A program made the position numbers and the translations under genes. From the NCBI RefSeq assembly GCF_030867095.1, contig NC_081830.1, forward strand, positions 36,935,832-36,999,831: a stretch of 64,000 nt of DNA, in the 5' to 3' direction. The stretch comes from Alligator mississippiensis. Taxonomy: Eukaryota; Chordata; Crocodylia; Alligatoridae. Below the pieces are notes generated by a model, which ran no database searches, was not told the origin of the DNA, and was given only the letters and a program-made list of their open reading frames with translations. This document shows positions 63,790 to 64,000 of this stretch, in pieces (positions within the stretch are counted from its first letter, which is position 1; every line of letters starts with the position of its first letter).

Positions 63790-64000
63790 ACATTGATCCC
63801 AGTAAGAGTGGGAGCAAGTAGTGAGGGTGAAGCAAATGATGACTTTTTAAATTTTAATGAAAATCAGAACCAGCAGCCCAGGGCCCAAGAAGTTGAGCAT
63901 TACTTCTCATCTGTGAGAAACTTATCGGAGATGTCACCTACTATGAAAAACTATTAATCCGTTATAATACAAGCATTCCCTCATCTGCCCATGTAGAGTG
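63790..64000 (+). pseudogene. hAT transposase remnant, C-terminal part, cut by window edge
   Basis: The frame 63706-63957 ends with EVEHYFSSVRNLSEMSPTMK. In another frame the following bases give EKLLIRYNTSIPSSAHVE, the start of the hAT dimerisation domain (family pattern LFxKYNTxLPSSAPVERLFS). So the copy has a frame change near 63940 and is inactive. The rest lies beyond the window. Confidence 0.7.

Overview
The window is vertebrate genomic DNA, most likely from a crocodilian (a turtle is the main alternative). The reasons are spliced vertebrate genes with long introns, many CR1 LINEs ending in ATTCATAGA/TCTATGAA-type tails, MIR-like remnants and abundant non-autonomous hAT DNA transposons. 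The taxon is inferred from repeat style and gene order, not from a search. No bacterial operon, CRISPR array, tRNA, rRNA or LTR element was recognised.

Three host genes can be read exon by exon. UBXN7 (+, six C-terminal exons, 6913-15907, then a long 3' UTR to about 21.9 kb) encodes a p97/VCP adaptor for ubiquitinated cullin-RING substrates; its N-terminal exons lie to the left of the window. TM4SF19 (+, 38353-42891, with a 3' UTR exon from 45004 to about 45.9 kb) is a complete 209-residue four-pass L6-family membrane protein. NEU4 (-, 60079 down to 57044) is a complete 515-residue sialidase in three coding exons. UBXN7 next to TM4SF19 on the same strand is the order known from human 3q29. 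NEU4 is on 2q37 in human, so the third neighbour marks an arrangement that differs from human. The three genes do not form a pathway.

The rest is intron and intergenic DNA rich in mobile elements. CR1 copies lie at 1-513, 13260-13545, 14716-15270, 22950-24120, 24288-24720, 25235-25470, 26370-27812, 30547-31787, 34134-34235, 43448-43800, 46591-47900 and 62578-63097. hAT-type elements with recognisable ends are at 522-699, 3510-4305, 12955-13165, 24746-25067, 48701-50050 and 50697-51020. A Harbinger-like MITE is at 56472-56665, two foldback MITEs are at 55609-55923 and 60178-60366, and the C-terminal part of a hAT transposase runs off the right edge.

The most unusual structure is a set of GC-rich fold-back elements. 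At 3510-4305 and 48701-50050 a hAT-like shell with 8-bp target duplications encloses large, even nested, GC-rich palindromes. Two more GC-rich palindromes lie at 13545-14048 and 25880-26170. They produce long but meaningless open frames on both strands. Together with the pattern TA at positions 4-5 of the target duplications, they are the best candidates here for something not yet described.
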